From Ceratopteris richardii (Eukaryota; Streptophyta; Polypodiopsida; Polypodiales; Pteridaceae), in the NCBI GenBank assembly GCA_020310875.1, contig CM035423.1:143497723-143561722 (forward strand): a stretch of DNA of 64,000 bases, in the 5' to 3' direction. Positions 12,277-25,500 of the stretch are shown here, one piece after another. Below the pieces are notes generated by a model, which worked only from the letters and a program-made list of their open reading frames with translations, was not told the DNA's origin and did no database searches. Both the position numbers and the translations under genes were made by a program. Position 1 is the first letter of the stretch; each line of letters starts with the position of its first letter.

Positions 12277-12318
12277 GGGGGGGGGGGGGGGGGGGGGGGA
12301 GGGGGACAATGTCCCCCA
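12277..12318. repeat. Poly-G tract with GGGGGAC/GTCCCCC hairpin, unit 1/2 boundary
   Basis: About 23 consecutive G, an A, then GGGGGACAATGTCCCCC (12302-12318), which can fold back. The G run is also about 23 in unit 2 (35223-35245) but only about 8 in unit 3 (47394-47401). It sits where the CACTACAAG end of an intact element would be and parallels the GGGGGGCG...CGCCCCC hairpin just inside the end at 17277. I take it as the decayed left end of the unit's CACTA element. Confidence 0.7.
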
Positions 12319-12598
12319 TTGAAAAAAAGTAGGTTTCATCACTTATGTGATGAAACTCTTAAAAAAAAAAGATGATCTTTCACATAAGCGATGCATAGCG
12401 TCACTTATGTGATGCTCAAAATGACCATTGCAAATAGCATCTCTATCTAGGGATGCTCATAGGGATGTTGGAAAACTTCTTGCAACGCTGCGGCATGGCA
12501 TAAGCGACGTCCTGAGATTTCAAAGCCTCGCATAAGTGATGCTCTAGAATGTTAAAAAAATTCGGTTTCTCATGGCACATCTGTACAGGGATTGAGAT
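12319..12598. other. Decayed CACTA subterminal repeats, unit 2 left end
   Basis: Short palindromes such as CATCACTTATGTGATG (about 12335-12350) and GCGTCACTTATGTGATGC, plus CATAAGCGACG. They correspond to CGTCGCTTATGCGACG in the intact CACTA element with CpG changed to TpG or CpA. They are followed by a strip (GAATGTTAAAAAAATTC...TGGCACATCTGTAC) homologous to 17530-17575. Such subterminal repeats are the TNPA binding sites in En/Spm-type elements. Confidence 0.75.
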
Positions 12599-12599
12599 G

Positions 12600-12606
12600 C
12601 CCGAGA

Positions 12607-12675
<69 letters not shown>

Positions 12676-12676
12676 C
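12600..12676. repeat. (GA)n tract
   Basis: GAGAGA run with one CAGA break, following the subterminal repeats. The same position is GA-rich in the other units (35550-35614, 47704-47756) and in the CACTA element (17600-17652). Confidence 0.95.
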
Positions 12677-12724
12677 TACACGTGCACACAACCTCCTAGC
12701 TAGTGAGAGTTTAGGAAGCACAAA

Positions 12725-15650
12725 GGTACGCTTACACACACATACATACACAGATTTACACACACATGTACACATGCATACACATACACATATACACATA
12801 GACACACACACACACATACACACACATATACACATAGATACACATACATACACACATAGACATATACACACACATACACACCCACATACACACATAGACA
12901 CATACACACACATACACAGATTTACACACATACACATGCATAGACACACACATATACACACATAGACACATACACACACACATACACACATTTACTACAC
13001 ACAAATACACACATAGACACATAGACACACACACACATAAACAGACACAAATAGACACACAAATACACACATAGACATGAACACACACATAGACACAGAC
13101 AGAGACACAGACACACAAATACACACATAGACACACACACATACACACATATACACACATAGATTTACACACACATGTACACATGCATACACACTCATAG
13201 ACACACACACATATACACATAGACACACACACATACACACACATACACACATAGACACACACATACACACACATACACACATAGACATAAACACACACAC
13301 ATACATGCATAGACACATAAACAGACATACACATATTTACACACACACACACACACATACATACACACACATATATATGCACATAGATACACACACACAC
13401 ACATACACACACACATACACACACACACACATATAGACATTCGCACACATTTACAGACACATAAACATAGACACATAGACACACACATACACACATAGAC
13501 ACAAACACACACACATAGAAACACACATAGACACATACATGCGCACAGGCATAGACACACATAGATAGAAACACATACACACATATACACACATATACAC
13601 ACACATACACACACATACATATGTAGACACATACACACACACATACACACAGATTTACACACACACATACACATGCATACACACACATATATACACACAT
13701 CGACACACACATACACACATAGTCACACACACATACACACATAGTGAGACACCCATACACACATACACACACACACAAATGCACACACACACAAATGCAC
13801 ACACATACATACATAGAACATGCAAGCTTACACACACACACACACACAAGCACACATCCACACACATTTCCAGACACACATATACATGCATACACACACA
13901 TATATACACATACACATGTATATGCACACATAGACACACACATACACACATAGATACACACACATAGATACATACACACACATACACACATACACAGATT
14001 TACACGCACACATACACATGCATACACACACATATATACACATACACACATATATACAGACATTGACACACACATAGATACACACACATACATACAAATA
14101 CACACACACACACATACACATGCATACACACACACATATATACACACATAGACACACACATACAAATGCAAAAACACACACATACACACATAGACACACA
14201 CACACATACACACATATACACACACATAGACACATACAAACTTACACACACACATTTACACACACACACATACACATGCATACAAACACACATATATAGA
14301 TACACACGTATATACACACATAGACATACACATACACACATAGACACACACACACACATACACACACACATAGACACATACACACATATATGCATACATA
14401 CACACTTCCATGCATACTTATGCATTCATAATGCACATGTATATGCATACAGACATGGTTACATGCATATGCACACATACACACCTACACACATCGACAC
14501 ATACACATACATACACACACATACACACACATATACACACAGATTTACACACACACATACACATGCATACACACACATAGACACATACACACATAGACAC
14601 ACACACACAAACACACACACATATACAAACACACATACACACATAGACACATACACATTTACACACACAGACACAAAGACACACACACACACACATAGAC
14701 ACACACATACACACACACAGACACATACACATACACACTTACACACTTACACACACACACACACAAATACACACACACACACACACACAAATACACACAC
14801 ACACACATACACACACATAGACACATACACACTTACACACATATACACACATCCACACACATTTACATGCACACATACACATGCATATAGACACATATAT
14901 ACAGATACACGTATATACACAAATATATGCACACATACACACACACATACACACATAGACACACACACACATATACACACACAGATACACACAGATGGAC
15001 ACATACACACACATATATGCATAGACACACACATAGAGACATACACACTCATATATGCATACACACACATAGACATAGATACACACATACACATACATGC
15101 ATACAAATGCATCCATAATGCATATGCATATGCATACATACATACTTACATGCATACACACACATACGCACACATACACACACATGCATACATTTGCATA
15201 CATAATGTAGATGCATTTGCATACATACATGCTTACATGCATACACACACTCACATATCCACCTATATACACATACATAAACATAAATGTACTTACATAT
15301 ACATAGACTAATATAGATACACACATATACACACATCCATATACACATATGCATGCATACACACATACACATGCATACACATACATATACACACACATAC
15401 GTATACATACATGTACGTATATGCATATCAGGTCACATGCATACCTTCCCACAAACATACACACATATATACATATGCATATATATCTATGCATGCATAC
15501 ACATTGCACACATACACATGCATATGCATACACATATACATATACATATACATATACATACACATACATATAGACACATACATATACATGCATACATAGA
15601 TACAAGTAAATATATTGATTTCTAAACCATTTTGTTTTATATGTACAAGT
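12725..15650. repeat. Long CA/CATA microsatellite leader, unit 2
   Basis: About 2.9 kb of ACAC, ACATACAC, ATAGACACA and, near the right end, ATGCATATGCAT repeats. It leads into the MDPS gene copy at 15654. Many long frames rich in His/Thr or Cys/Val occur on both strands purely from the repeat. Confidence 0.97.
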
Positions 15651-15653
15651 ATC

Positions 15654-16331
15654 ATGGATCATAGTAGAGAGAGAAAGGCAAAACTCACTCTCATAAAAAG
15701 TCTTATGAGATCAAGAATTATTCCTGATACTTTCGGGATCATCATGCATGAGTACTCAGAGATGCCTGATGATGATCTTGATTTTACAATCTAGATGCTT
15801 ACCCAGCGATCAGAGGAGGGCACTTCTGTGGCTCCAAGAAGATAGCTATCTACTCATACGTATGTTTTTTTTTTCACAATTTTTTAATGATATCATAACA
15901 TCTATTTTTATTTATTTTGATCTATCTATTTTCAAGACACATATACCACCTCCAGATCATGAGAGTAGAGCACAAGTGCCTATGAGGACATGCATAGGCA
16001 CCTTAGGACTAGAGTGCGATATAGAGCTAGAGGGGAATATAGTGTATATAGGGAATGGATTGGAGTTCAATAGAAGAATGCGGGCATTATGCGACTCTTA
16101 CCTGCACCTTGCCCACTTGCAGTGGAAGTAAGTATGAGTTTGAAATATAAATTGAAATAAATATCTTATGTTTTATTTACATAATTTTTTTTACTTTTGT
16201 AGTGAGCATGATGAGAGGGAAAAGAAATACATACTTAGTTTACTTGAGACGGAGTTTGAGACTGAATGGTCGCATAAGTGGTGTCTAAAAGACATGCAAA
16301 CACTTATAGCTCATCGTCGTGATAATGCATC
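15654..16331 (+). pseudogene. MDPS gene copy, unit 2 (broken)
   Basis: Exon 1 is 15654-15859, exon 2 is 15937-16127 and exon 3 is 16203-16331. It begins MDHSRERKAKLTLIKSLM (P3 changed to H). The shared TAG ends the frame after DLDFTI. Exon 2 and exon 3 remain open (RTCIGTLGLECDIELEGN; EHDEREKKYILSLLETEF). The exon 3 donor has become CGTACAC. It lies directly upstream of the nested CACTA element. Confidence 0.6.
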
Positions 16332-16359
16332 GTACACATTGCTTTTATGTATATATGTG

Positions 16360-16865
16360 GATATGAGTATGTGTGTTTGTGTATGTATGTATGTATGTAT
16401 GTATGTATGTATGTATGTATGTATGTATGTATGTATGTATATGAGAGAGATAGAAAAGAGTGCAACTAGAGATACAAATACACGCATACAAACACATATA
16501 CATCATACATGCACATTTACACACACATACACGCACATTTACACATAAGCACACATGCACATTTAGACACACACATACACATGCATACAGTTAAACACAT
16601 ATAATGAATACACACATAGACATATACACATACTCCCATACACATACACATACTCATATACACATACACATACATAATCATATGTACATACACATAGACT
16701 CACATTATCATATTTACATACATATATACACATACACATGCATACACACACACACAACACATGCATACACACACACAAAACACATGCATATGCACATATA
16801 GATACAGATACATACACACACATGCATACGCACATATAGACACACATACATACTATATATATATA

Positions 16866-16949
<84 letters not shown>

Positions 16950-16966
16950 TGTGTGTGTGTGTGTAC
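16360..16966. repeat. GTAT, CA/CATA, (TA)n and (TG)n microsatellites
   Basis: A GTAT run at 16380-16440, a CATA/CA array to 16855, then TA with an inserted GTGTGTGTGT strip (16866-16880), TA to 16946 and TG to 16965. This matches 42460-42570 in unit 3 in having a TG strip inside the TA tract, which unit 1 lacks. Confidence 0.95.
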
Positions 16967-17273
16967 ATATCCTAATTCAAAACCCCTATTATAAATATTC
17001 TAATTCAAAAACCCTAATTTGAAAGCGCTTAGTTTGATATTAGGATTTTATAGACCCCAATTTAGAAACTCTAATTCAGCCTTTTAGCTATATGATAGAA
17101 GTATATGTACACATTGCATCTATTCCTCCAACCACCTACTAGAGAGATGTCTCTCCTCCCAAACTTACGCCTCTATATATAGCTACTCGAATCAACGAGT
17201 ATCATAATATATATAAAGATACATAAACATCATGTAGATACACATACATAAATATAAAATGGAGTAGATACAT
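16967..17273. other. Shared spacer, left part, interrupted by the CACTA insertion
   Basis: Same segment as 2050-2385 in unit 1. It is cut at TAT 17274-17276 by the CACTA element and resumes at 30985 (GCATCACAC). I see no gene. Confidence 0.75.
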
Positions 17274-17276
17274 TAT
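17274..17276. repeat. CACTA target-site duplication TAT, left copy
   Basis: TAT directly before CACTACAAG; the right copy is 30982-30984. Three-base target duplications are the rule for CACTA elements. The uninterrupted site (ACATTATGCATCA) is present at 2373-2375, 42881-42883 and 55439-55441. Confidence 0.95.
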
Positions 17277-17306
17277 CACTACAAGAAAAAGGGGGGCGTA
17301 GCGACG
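17277..17306. repeat. CACTA left terminal inverted repeat
   Basis: CACTACAAGAAAAAG followed by GGGGGCGTAGCGACG. The right end (30952-30981, minus strand) reads CACTACAAGGAATACG then GGCGTGTAGCGACG. The first nine bases are identical and the rest is an imperfect match ending in the same GTAGCGACG. Confidence 0.92.
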
Positions 17307-17525
17307 CCCCCGAATCGGGAAAAAAACGAAAACCGTAGCTTATGCGACGAAACCGTTGCATAAGCGACGGTAAAAATTTCGGATTTTTTTTTTGGCCGAG
17401 CATCGTCGCATAAGCGACGATAGCGTCGCATAAGCGACGCTAAGCCAGAAGCGTGGCTAGTAGCGTCGCAGGTTAGCGACGCACTTAACGACGATGGCAA
17501 ACTGCAGAGCGTCGCATATGCGACG
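17290..17525. promoter_or_regulatory. Left subterminal palindromic repeats (likely TNPA binding region)
   Basis: Repeated GCGTCGCATAAGCGACGC-type palindromes with several variants (GTAGCTTATGCGACG, TTGCATAAGCGACGG, GCGTCGCATATGCGACGC). In En/Spm the element's own TNPA protein binds short subterminal repeats to bring the ends together and control the promoter. That function is inferred here from position and symmetry. The motif is CpG-rich and so exposed to methylation. Confidence 0.8.
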
Positions 17526-17596
17526 CTTTGGAATGTAAAAAAAAAAATTCAATTCTCCCGGCACATTTGTGCCGGGCCTTGAACGCGAGGAAGAAT

Positions 17597-17652
17597 ACAG
17601 ACCGAGAGAGAGAGAGAGACATACAGCGCGCGAGAGGGAGAGAGAGAAGCGA
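17597..17652. repeat. GA-rich tract, left arm of CACTA element
   Basis: Interrupted GAGAGA sequence between the subterminal repeats and the CA microsatellite. A longer GA tract sits at the mirrored place near the right end (30299-30450). Confidence 0.9.
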
Positions 17653-17654
17653 GA

Positions 17655-20365
17655 CATACACAAGGTATGCGCACACACACACTCACACACACACATATAC
17701 ACACATAGACACACACACACATACGCAGACACACACACACATACACACAAATACACACATAGACACACATACACAAGACGCGCACACACATACACACACA
17801 TAGACGCTCACACACATACACACACATATACACTCACAGACACATACACACATAATGATGCATCCACACACATACACATGCATACACACATAGACACACA
17901 TATACACACACACACACATATGCATACACACACACATAGAGAGACATACACACACATACACATACATGCATACACATACACACATAAACACATACACACA
18001 CATAGACACATACACACATAAACACATACACACTCATAGGTACACACACATACACATAGACACACACACATATAGTATATACACACACATGCACACATCG
18101 ACACATACACACATACACATGCATACACACACATACACATGCATACACACATACAGACACATATACACACACATACACACACACATATATGCATACACAC
18201 GTGACACACATAGAGAGACATACACACATAAACACATACATGCATACATTTGCATACATAATGCATATGCATATGCATATAATGTACATACATACTTACA
18301 TGCATACATAATGCACATGCATAGATACATACACACACAGATACATACACACATAGACACATACACACACATGAACACATACATACTCATAGATACACAC
18401 ACATACACACACAGACACACATACACATAGACGCGCACACACATACACACACATAGACGCTCACACACATACACACACATATACACTCACAGACACATAC
18501 ACACATAATGATGCATCCACACACATACACATGCATACACACATAGACACACATATACACACACCCATATGCATACACACACACATAGAGAGACATACAC
18601 ACACATACACATACATGCATACACATACACACATAAACACATACACACACATAGACACATACACACATAAACACATACACACTCATAGGTACACACACAT
18701 ACACATAGACACACACACATATAGTATATACACACACATGCACACATAGACACATACACACATACACATGCATACACACATACACATAGACACACACACA
18801 TACACACATACACATAGACACACACACATACACACACATACACACATAATGATGCATACAAACACATACACATGCATACACACATACAGACATGTACACA
18901 CACATACACACATAATGATGCATACACACACATACACATGCATACACACATACAGACACATGTACACACACATTCACACACACATTCACACACATTCACA
19001 CACATATACATACATGCATACATATTGCTTATGCATATGCATACATACATACTTACATGCATATGCATACACACACATATGCATACATACATACTTACAT
19101 GCATATGCATACACATGCATATGCATACACATGCATATGCATATGCATACATAATGCATATGCATATGCATACATAATGCATATGCATATGCATACATAA
19201 TGCATATGCATATGCATACATAATGCATATGCATACATAATGCATATGCATATGCATACATAATGCATATGCATATGCATACATATTCATATGCATACAT
19301 AATGCATATGCATATGCATACATACATACTTATATGCATACATAATGCACATGCTTACATACACTGTCATAATGTATACACACACACATACACACATAGA
19401 CACATACACACATAATTATGCATACACACACATACATATGCATACACACACATATGCATACATACATGCATACACATACACACACATAGATACATACATA
19501 CACACTCATAGACACACACACATACACATAGACACACACACATATACACACACATACACACATAGACACATGCACACGTAATGATGCATACACACATACA
19601 CATGCATACATAGACACACATAATAATGCATACACACACATACATATGCATACACACACATGCATACAAACATATACACACATATACACACACACATGCA
19701 TACACACATATACACACACATATACACATATACACATATACACATATACACATACACATGCATACACACACACATGCATACACACATACAAACACATATA
19801 CACACACACATACACACATAGATACATACACACGTAATGATGCATACACACATACACATGCATACATAGACACACATAATAATGCATACACACACATACA
19901 TATGCATACACATACATATGCATACATACATGCATACACATACACACTTAGACACATAGACACACATAGATACATACATACATATAAACACATACACACT
20001 CATAAACACACACACATACACATAGACACACACACATATACACACACATACACACATAGACACATGCACATGCAATGATGCATACACACGTACAAATGCA
20101 TACATAGACACACATAATGATGCATACACACACATACATATGCATACACACACATGCATACATACATGCATACACATACACACATAGATACATACACACA
20201 CGTAGATACATACATATACATAAACACATACACACTCATAGACACACACACATACACATAGACAACACACACATATACCTACACACATACACACAGATGC
20301 ATACACACACATACACATGCATGCACACACATACACATGCATACACACACATACAGGTATATATA
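17655..20365. repeat. CA/CATA microsatellite inside CACTA left arm
   Basis: About 2.7 kb of ACAC, ACATAC, ATAGACAC and ATGATGCAT repeats with internal higher-order duplication: the strip with TAATGATGCATCCACACAC recurs near 17850 and 18510. At 19014-19340 it becomes a near-regular array of CATATGCATATGCATACATAATG. It lies upstream of the MDPS gene, where a promoter would be expected; I see no clear TATA or CAAT layout in it. Confidence 0.95.
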
Positions 20366-20404
20366 TATTGATTTCTAACCATTTTGTTTTATATGTTAGG
20401 TATT

Positions 20405-21085
20405 ATGGATCCCAGTAAAGAGAGAAAGGCGAAACTCACTCTCATAAAAAGTCTTATGAGAGCAAGAGTTCCGTCAGATACTCTAGGGGCCATAATGCGG
20501 GACTACGCAGACATGTCCGATGAGGAGCTGGATTATACGATCCAGATGCTTACGCGATCAGACGAGGGCTCTTCTGCGGATCCACATGCAGGAAGAGAGC
20601 TATCTGCTCATAGGTATGTTTTTTTTCAGAATTTTTTTTAATGATATTATAGCACATATTTTTATTTATTTCTATCTATCTATTTTTAAGACACCTATAC
20701 CACCTCCAGCAGGTGATAGCAGAGCAGAGTTGCCTATGAGAACATGCATAGGCACCTTAGGACTAGAGTGCGACATAGAGCCGGAGGGGAACATTGTGTA
20801 CATAGGGAATGGATTGGAGTTCAAGAGAAGAATGCGGGCACTATGCGACTCTTACCTGCGCTTTATCCACTTACCATGGAAGTAAGTAAAAGTTTTACAT
20901 ATAAATTGAAATGTATATCTTATGTTTTATTTACATTATGTTTTTTATTTTTGTAGTGAGCATGATGAGAGGGATAAAAAGTACGTGCTTAGTTCACTTG
21001 AGACAGAGTTTGGGACAGGATGGTCCCTTAAGTGGTGTTTAAAAGAGATGCGGACACTTATGGCTCATCTTCGCGACAATGCACG
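20405..21085 (+). CDS. MDPS gene: element-borne gene of unknown function (best copy, exons 1-3)
   Basis: Exon 1 is 20405-20613 (donor GTATGT), exon 2 is 20691-20881 (donor GTAAGT) and exon 3 is 20957-21085 (donor GTATGT); further exons were not identified. Exon 1 begins MDPSKERKAKLTLIKSLM and includes an acidic stretch DYADMSDEELDYTIQML. Exon 2 holds MRTCIGTLGLECDI and a stretch starting GNIVYIGNGLEF. Exon 3 holds NEHDERDKKYVLSSLETEF and WCLKEMRTLMAHLRDNAR. Exon 2 to 3 joins in phase, giving W-N-E-H. Exon 1 to 2 is off by one base with the obvious splice sites, so that junction is unresolved. This copy lacks the TAG shared by the four array copies. No domain was recognised. Presence in five copies at one fixed position argues that it belongs to the element. 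Confidence 0.6.
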
Positions 21086-21099
21086 GTATGTATGTATAT

Positions 21100-21103
21100 G
21101 AGA

Positions 21104-21138
<35 letters not shown>

Positions 21139-21335
21139 ATGTATGTATGTACGTATGTATGTATCTATATATGCATCTATGTATGTATGATGTCATTCCT
21201 AAAATCTATTACTCTATGTTTACTGAAAGGCATGTATATTAACTTATATATGTATCTAATATACATGTTTCTATTTTTGTAGTATGTATGTATGCATGTG
21301 TATCATGTATGTATACATCTATGTATCTCGACAAA
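21100..21335. repeat. GA and GTAT microsatellites in presumed intron
   Basis: A GAGAGA run (21105-21136) and GTAT strips follow the exon 3 donor of the MDPS gene. I see no coding sequence. Confidence 0.85.
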
Positions 21336-21377
21336 ATTGAAGCTGCATATTTACAAATCATGATTATCTAGAGATTA

Positions 21378-21596
21378 GAATCTGAATTCTGAAGTGTGTG
21401 ATAACTGAAATCTGAAATCTGAATGTTCAGCTGCATATTTATATATTTTATGAATCTGAATTTTGAAGTGTGTGAACTGAAATCTGAAATCTGAATGTTC
21501 AGCTGCATATTTATATATTATATGAATCTGAATTCTGAAGTGTGTGAACTGAAATCTGAAATCTGAATGTTCAGCTGCATATTTATATATTTTATG
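21378..21596. repeat. Three tandem copies of a 72-74-bp repeat
   Basis: Copies start at 21378, 21452 and 21524, each opening GAATCTGAATT and containing GAAATCTGAATGTTCAGCTG. A partial copy (AGCTGCATATTTACAAATC) precedes at about 21341. The repeat is absent from the MDPS regions of the four array units. Confidence 0.9.
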
Positions 21597-21599
21597 GCT

Positions 21600-22440
21600 G
21601 TTTTCTGTTATATTATATTATATATTATTATTATTATATATATATATATTATTTTCAGATTTTTTTAATACTTTTTTTCTCACACGTATGATATCACGTA
21701 TGGTATTTTTTTTGAAATTCCATACTTTTTTCATACTTCCATACCCGTATGCGTTGGAAGTATGTTTCACGTATGGAAAAACTATGTATGTATGTATGTA
21801 TGTATCTATATATATATATATATACATATAAAAAAATCTAAAATAAAAATGTATATACATATACATATAAAACCTTTTAGCCATATGTTTGAAGTATATA
21901 TACACCTCCGACGTCCTACTAGAGAGATGTCTCTCCTCCCAACCTTATGCCTCTATATATAGCTACTCAAATCAACGAGGATCATGATTCATAATATATG
22001 TAAAGATATATACACATCATGTAGATAGGATACATAAATATAAAATGGAGTAGATATATTATGCTTCACACATACATGCCTAAATGCACACATAAATATA
22101 TATATACATACTAACATATTTACATGTACATATTTACACATACATGTACATGCCTACATGCACACATAAACATATATATACATGCATACATATTTACATG
22201 TACATATTTACACATAGACACATATACATATATACATGTACACAATTATAAACACTTGCATATATTACGTACATGAATACATGTATACATATATCACACA
22301 CATGCAAACACATACATATACATGAAATACATATATATGCATACTAATATATGTATACATATAATACACATGAATACACACACATATGCATACATACATG
22401 ATAAAAATTTACTCCTCGAAGATAAAGCTATATATAAAAT
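21600..22440. other. AT-rich spacer and CATA repeats between MDPS and transposase genes
   Basis: Contains CGTATG-rich self-complementary sequence (21680-21780), TA strips, and a diverged copy of the shared spacer (21880-22080) including GATATATTATGCTTCACAC, the equivalent of the target site used by this very element in unit 2. CATA repeats follow to 22400. I see no gene. Confidence 0.7.
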
Positions 22441-22583
22441 AATTAGGCATACCCCCGAGCTTCATGTTCTAACTTAGAAGAACATGATTTCATCTCTCTA
22501 GTAGGATTCATCGTTATTCAAGTTAATAAAAAAAACCTATTATATATATCCATTCAGAAGCTTCAAGTTACTATCTAATCTGC

Positions 22584-25500
22584 TCATATGTTTTCATTAT
22601 TGCCATCATTTTGGTAAGACATCAATATAGTCTCATCTTCATTATCCTTATTGATTTCCTTTATTTCTTCTATTGTTAAATCTATGTTCTCATGAATCAC
22701 ATCATCTATTGGTGGATTAATATCTATTTCTGGTAATTCCTCTTCCTCATCAGTAGAATCAGCATGTAGAGAATTATCCTCTTCATCAAAAAGATTAGTA
22801 TCATTATCACGTATAATGAGTCTAATTTCTATTCCAGATGTTGATGTATCAGTATCTGATGCTGAATCATCAAGAGGACTTTCTTCAATCTCTCTAACAA
22901 TAAACTGTTCAAACAATGACCTACCTCTAGGTTGCACATGAATGACTTGCCACCAAGGATGAGCATCTGGGTTTTTATAAAAAAATGCTTGCTCAATATG
23001 CCTAGGAAGAATATATGGTTCTTTAGTAGATCGCATTACCTTGGAAGAATCAATTGCCCAAAACCCAGATAATTCCTTTCTTATTGTAGAATTACTACCT
23101 TTATACTCCGCTCGATACCAGTCAACCTTCAAAATGACCTATCACAATATATAACAACAAAAACGTCCCATTATTAGGTGCTTAAAAAAAAACTAACTCT
23201 AAAAAAAATATATAAACTTTTTTCTACCAGTTTGAATGTACGAAATGAAATTTCGTAGATACCAACAATAGTTCCTACGTAACCAAGTTCGCCATCTATA
23301 AGGTTCGTGTCTTTTGAGCTAGCACGTGATAGTTGCTTGAAACAAGCAACAATACTAGAATCCTCTGTTTTACGTAAAGAATCAATGGATTTGATTCTAA
23401 TATGCTGTCCAAAAGCCCACATATTAGTGAACATTCGAGCCTGCAAAATAAATTGAATTAGTAAATAGAAACTAACATACATATATGAAAAAAATAAAAT
23501 ATATATTTTAATTAAATTACCTTTTGTTCACAACCCATCATTAACTCTCTTTGCTCATCTGAGATTTCTTCATTATTTGCGTTGGCGCGTTGCAAACGAC
23601 TATATAGCCAATCCGTGAAAGAAGGTATATCTGTAATCTCATTATTATCGAGATTACGTCTAGATCTTTTGTTTTTTCGCCTTTTACTTTGGAGACTTTG
23701 AAGTTCCTCATACTTGCTAACGAATGCTTGCATGCATTCGCTATTATATGCTACAAAAGTGGAAACATCATTTTTTTCTTGAAATGTAAATAAGAATGGA
23801 AACCCCTTACCTGATAATACCTCATCGGTTATTTTTGAAGAAGACTCGTTGGTCCATGCACGTGGAGCTTCTTCATGAACTCTTTCAAGGTACTCACTAA
23901 CGTAATACATGCACTCTTCAAGCATCCAACCCTTTGCCATGGATCCTTCTGGTTTTGCTCTTTGTCGCACATAACCTTTTAGTATTCCCATAAATCGCTC
24001 GACCCAAAACATCCATCGAGTGTTGACAACACCGGCAATCTCTATCTCATCTACAAGATGGACTAGTAAATGAACTTGAATATCAAAAAATGAAGTAGGA
24101 AGTTCTTTTTCCATCAAACATAGTAGCTCTTTGCATTCACGTTTTTTTTGTGGGATCGAATTTTTATCGATCTCTTTGGATGTAATCCACCTATACAAAT
24201 CATAAAAACAATTGTAAAGAAGTTAATTAAAAAATAAAAGATATCCAATATTCAAACATATTAAATATAAAAGTATCATAATTACCTTATAAGTGATCCA
24301 AGACGATAGATGACATCTCGTACTCCTTTCGTTGTACATCCATCGATAACCAAAGGTAAAATATGTTTCAAAAAGTTATGCCAGTCATGGGTCTTTAATC
24401 CAGATAAGCTCTTATCATCCATAGTAAACATGTTTTGAAACGATGCTCCATATCCTGTAGGAGTCTTGATCAATTGAATTCTATTGTTGATAGTTTGTAT
24501 CTCTTTTGTCGTAAGTACCCAAGGAGCAGATGCATAAGTCGTTTCTTGTCGATGTCTATCAAAAACTGGCCATAACTTTGGTTTGGATTTTTGATCTTTC
24601 AAATCATTTCTTGATGTTGTGGTATCTTTTAGTCCAAGAAGATGCTGCCATAGTGAATAACCAATATTTTTGAATATATGCATAGGATCAAGAAGATGAC
24701 ATACTTTTAACTCTTTCCAATACTCCAAAGAATACCATATTGATATGTTCTCTGCGAGTGCCAATTTCCCTTTACCTTTGTTCACATACTCATTATCTGA
24801 ATCATCACTGAAGATTTCTGCTTCTGGATCTATCAGAGGTCCATCTATCCATTTTTTATACCAATCCATAGGCGTCATAGGTTTTGGACACTGACCTGTT
24901 TCAAGCTTTCCATTAAAATGTATCGCTTCTCTTTTAGATCTTAATGGATGATCATCAGGCAAGAATCGTCGATGTCGAAGATAAATATTTTTGTTGAGAT
25001 TCTTACTATAGATTGATCTCAACCAATCACCACAATATGGACAAGCTTTATAACCCTTAGTAGATATTCCTGCATCATGGAAAAGGATAAAAATATAATT
25101 AGATTAAATCATATTTATTTACATGCATATTGAATAAAAAAATTACATCAATACCTGAACAAACGCCATATCCAGGAAAATTGTGAATAGTCCAAGCCAC
25201 AATACCACGAATCGTAATATGTCTTTCATTGATGCTTTTTGATATATCAATGACATTAATACCTCTCCATAACTCTTGAAGATCGTCAATGAGAGGAGCA
25301 AGATATACATTCATATCTTTAACTTGTCTTTTGCCTGGGATTAAAAGTGAAAGCATTAAATGTTCCTTTTTAATGCTAAGATATGGCGGAAGATTATAGT
25401 TTATGACTACCACTAGCCATGTTGACCATTTACTGGATTTCATGGAGAATGGATTAACCCCATCTAATGCAACTCCTAACTTTAGATTCTGTGGATTTTG

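Noticed and set aside
12443..15311. Many long reading frames rich in Cys/Val/Met/Tyr or His/Thr/Ile in the CA/TG arrays (also at 1-650, 17650-20370, 35540-38870, 48536-51300, 52040-53810 and 63160-63970)
   Set aside because: They are open on both strands in several frames at once because CA/CATA repeats contain no stop in most frames. They are repeat artefacts, not cysteine-rich or histidine-rich proteins.
12725..15650. CRISPR-like regular repeats
   Set aside because: No constant repeat with unique spacers. These are eukaryotic microsatellites.
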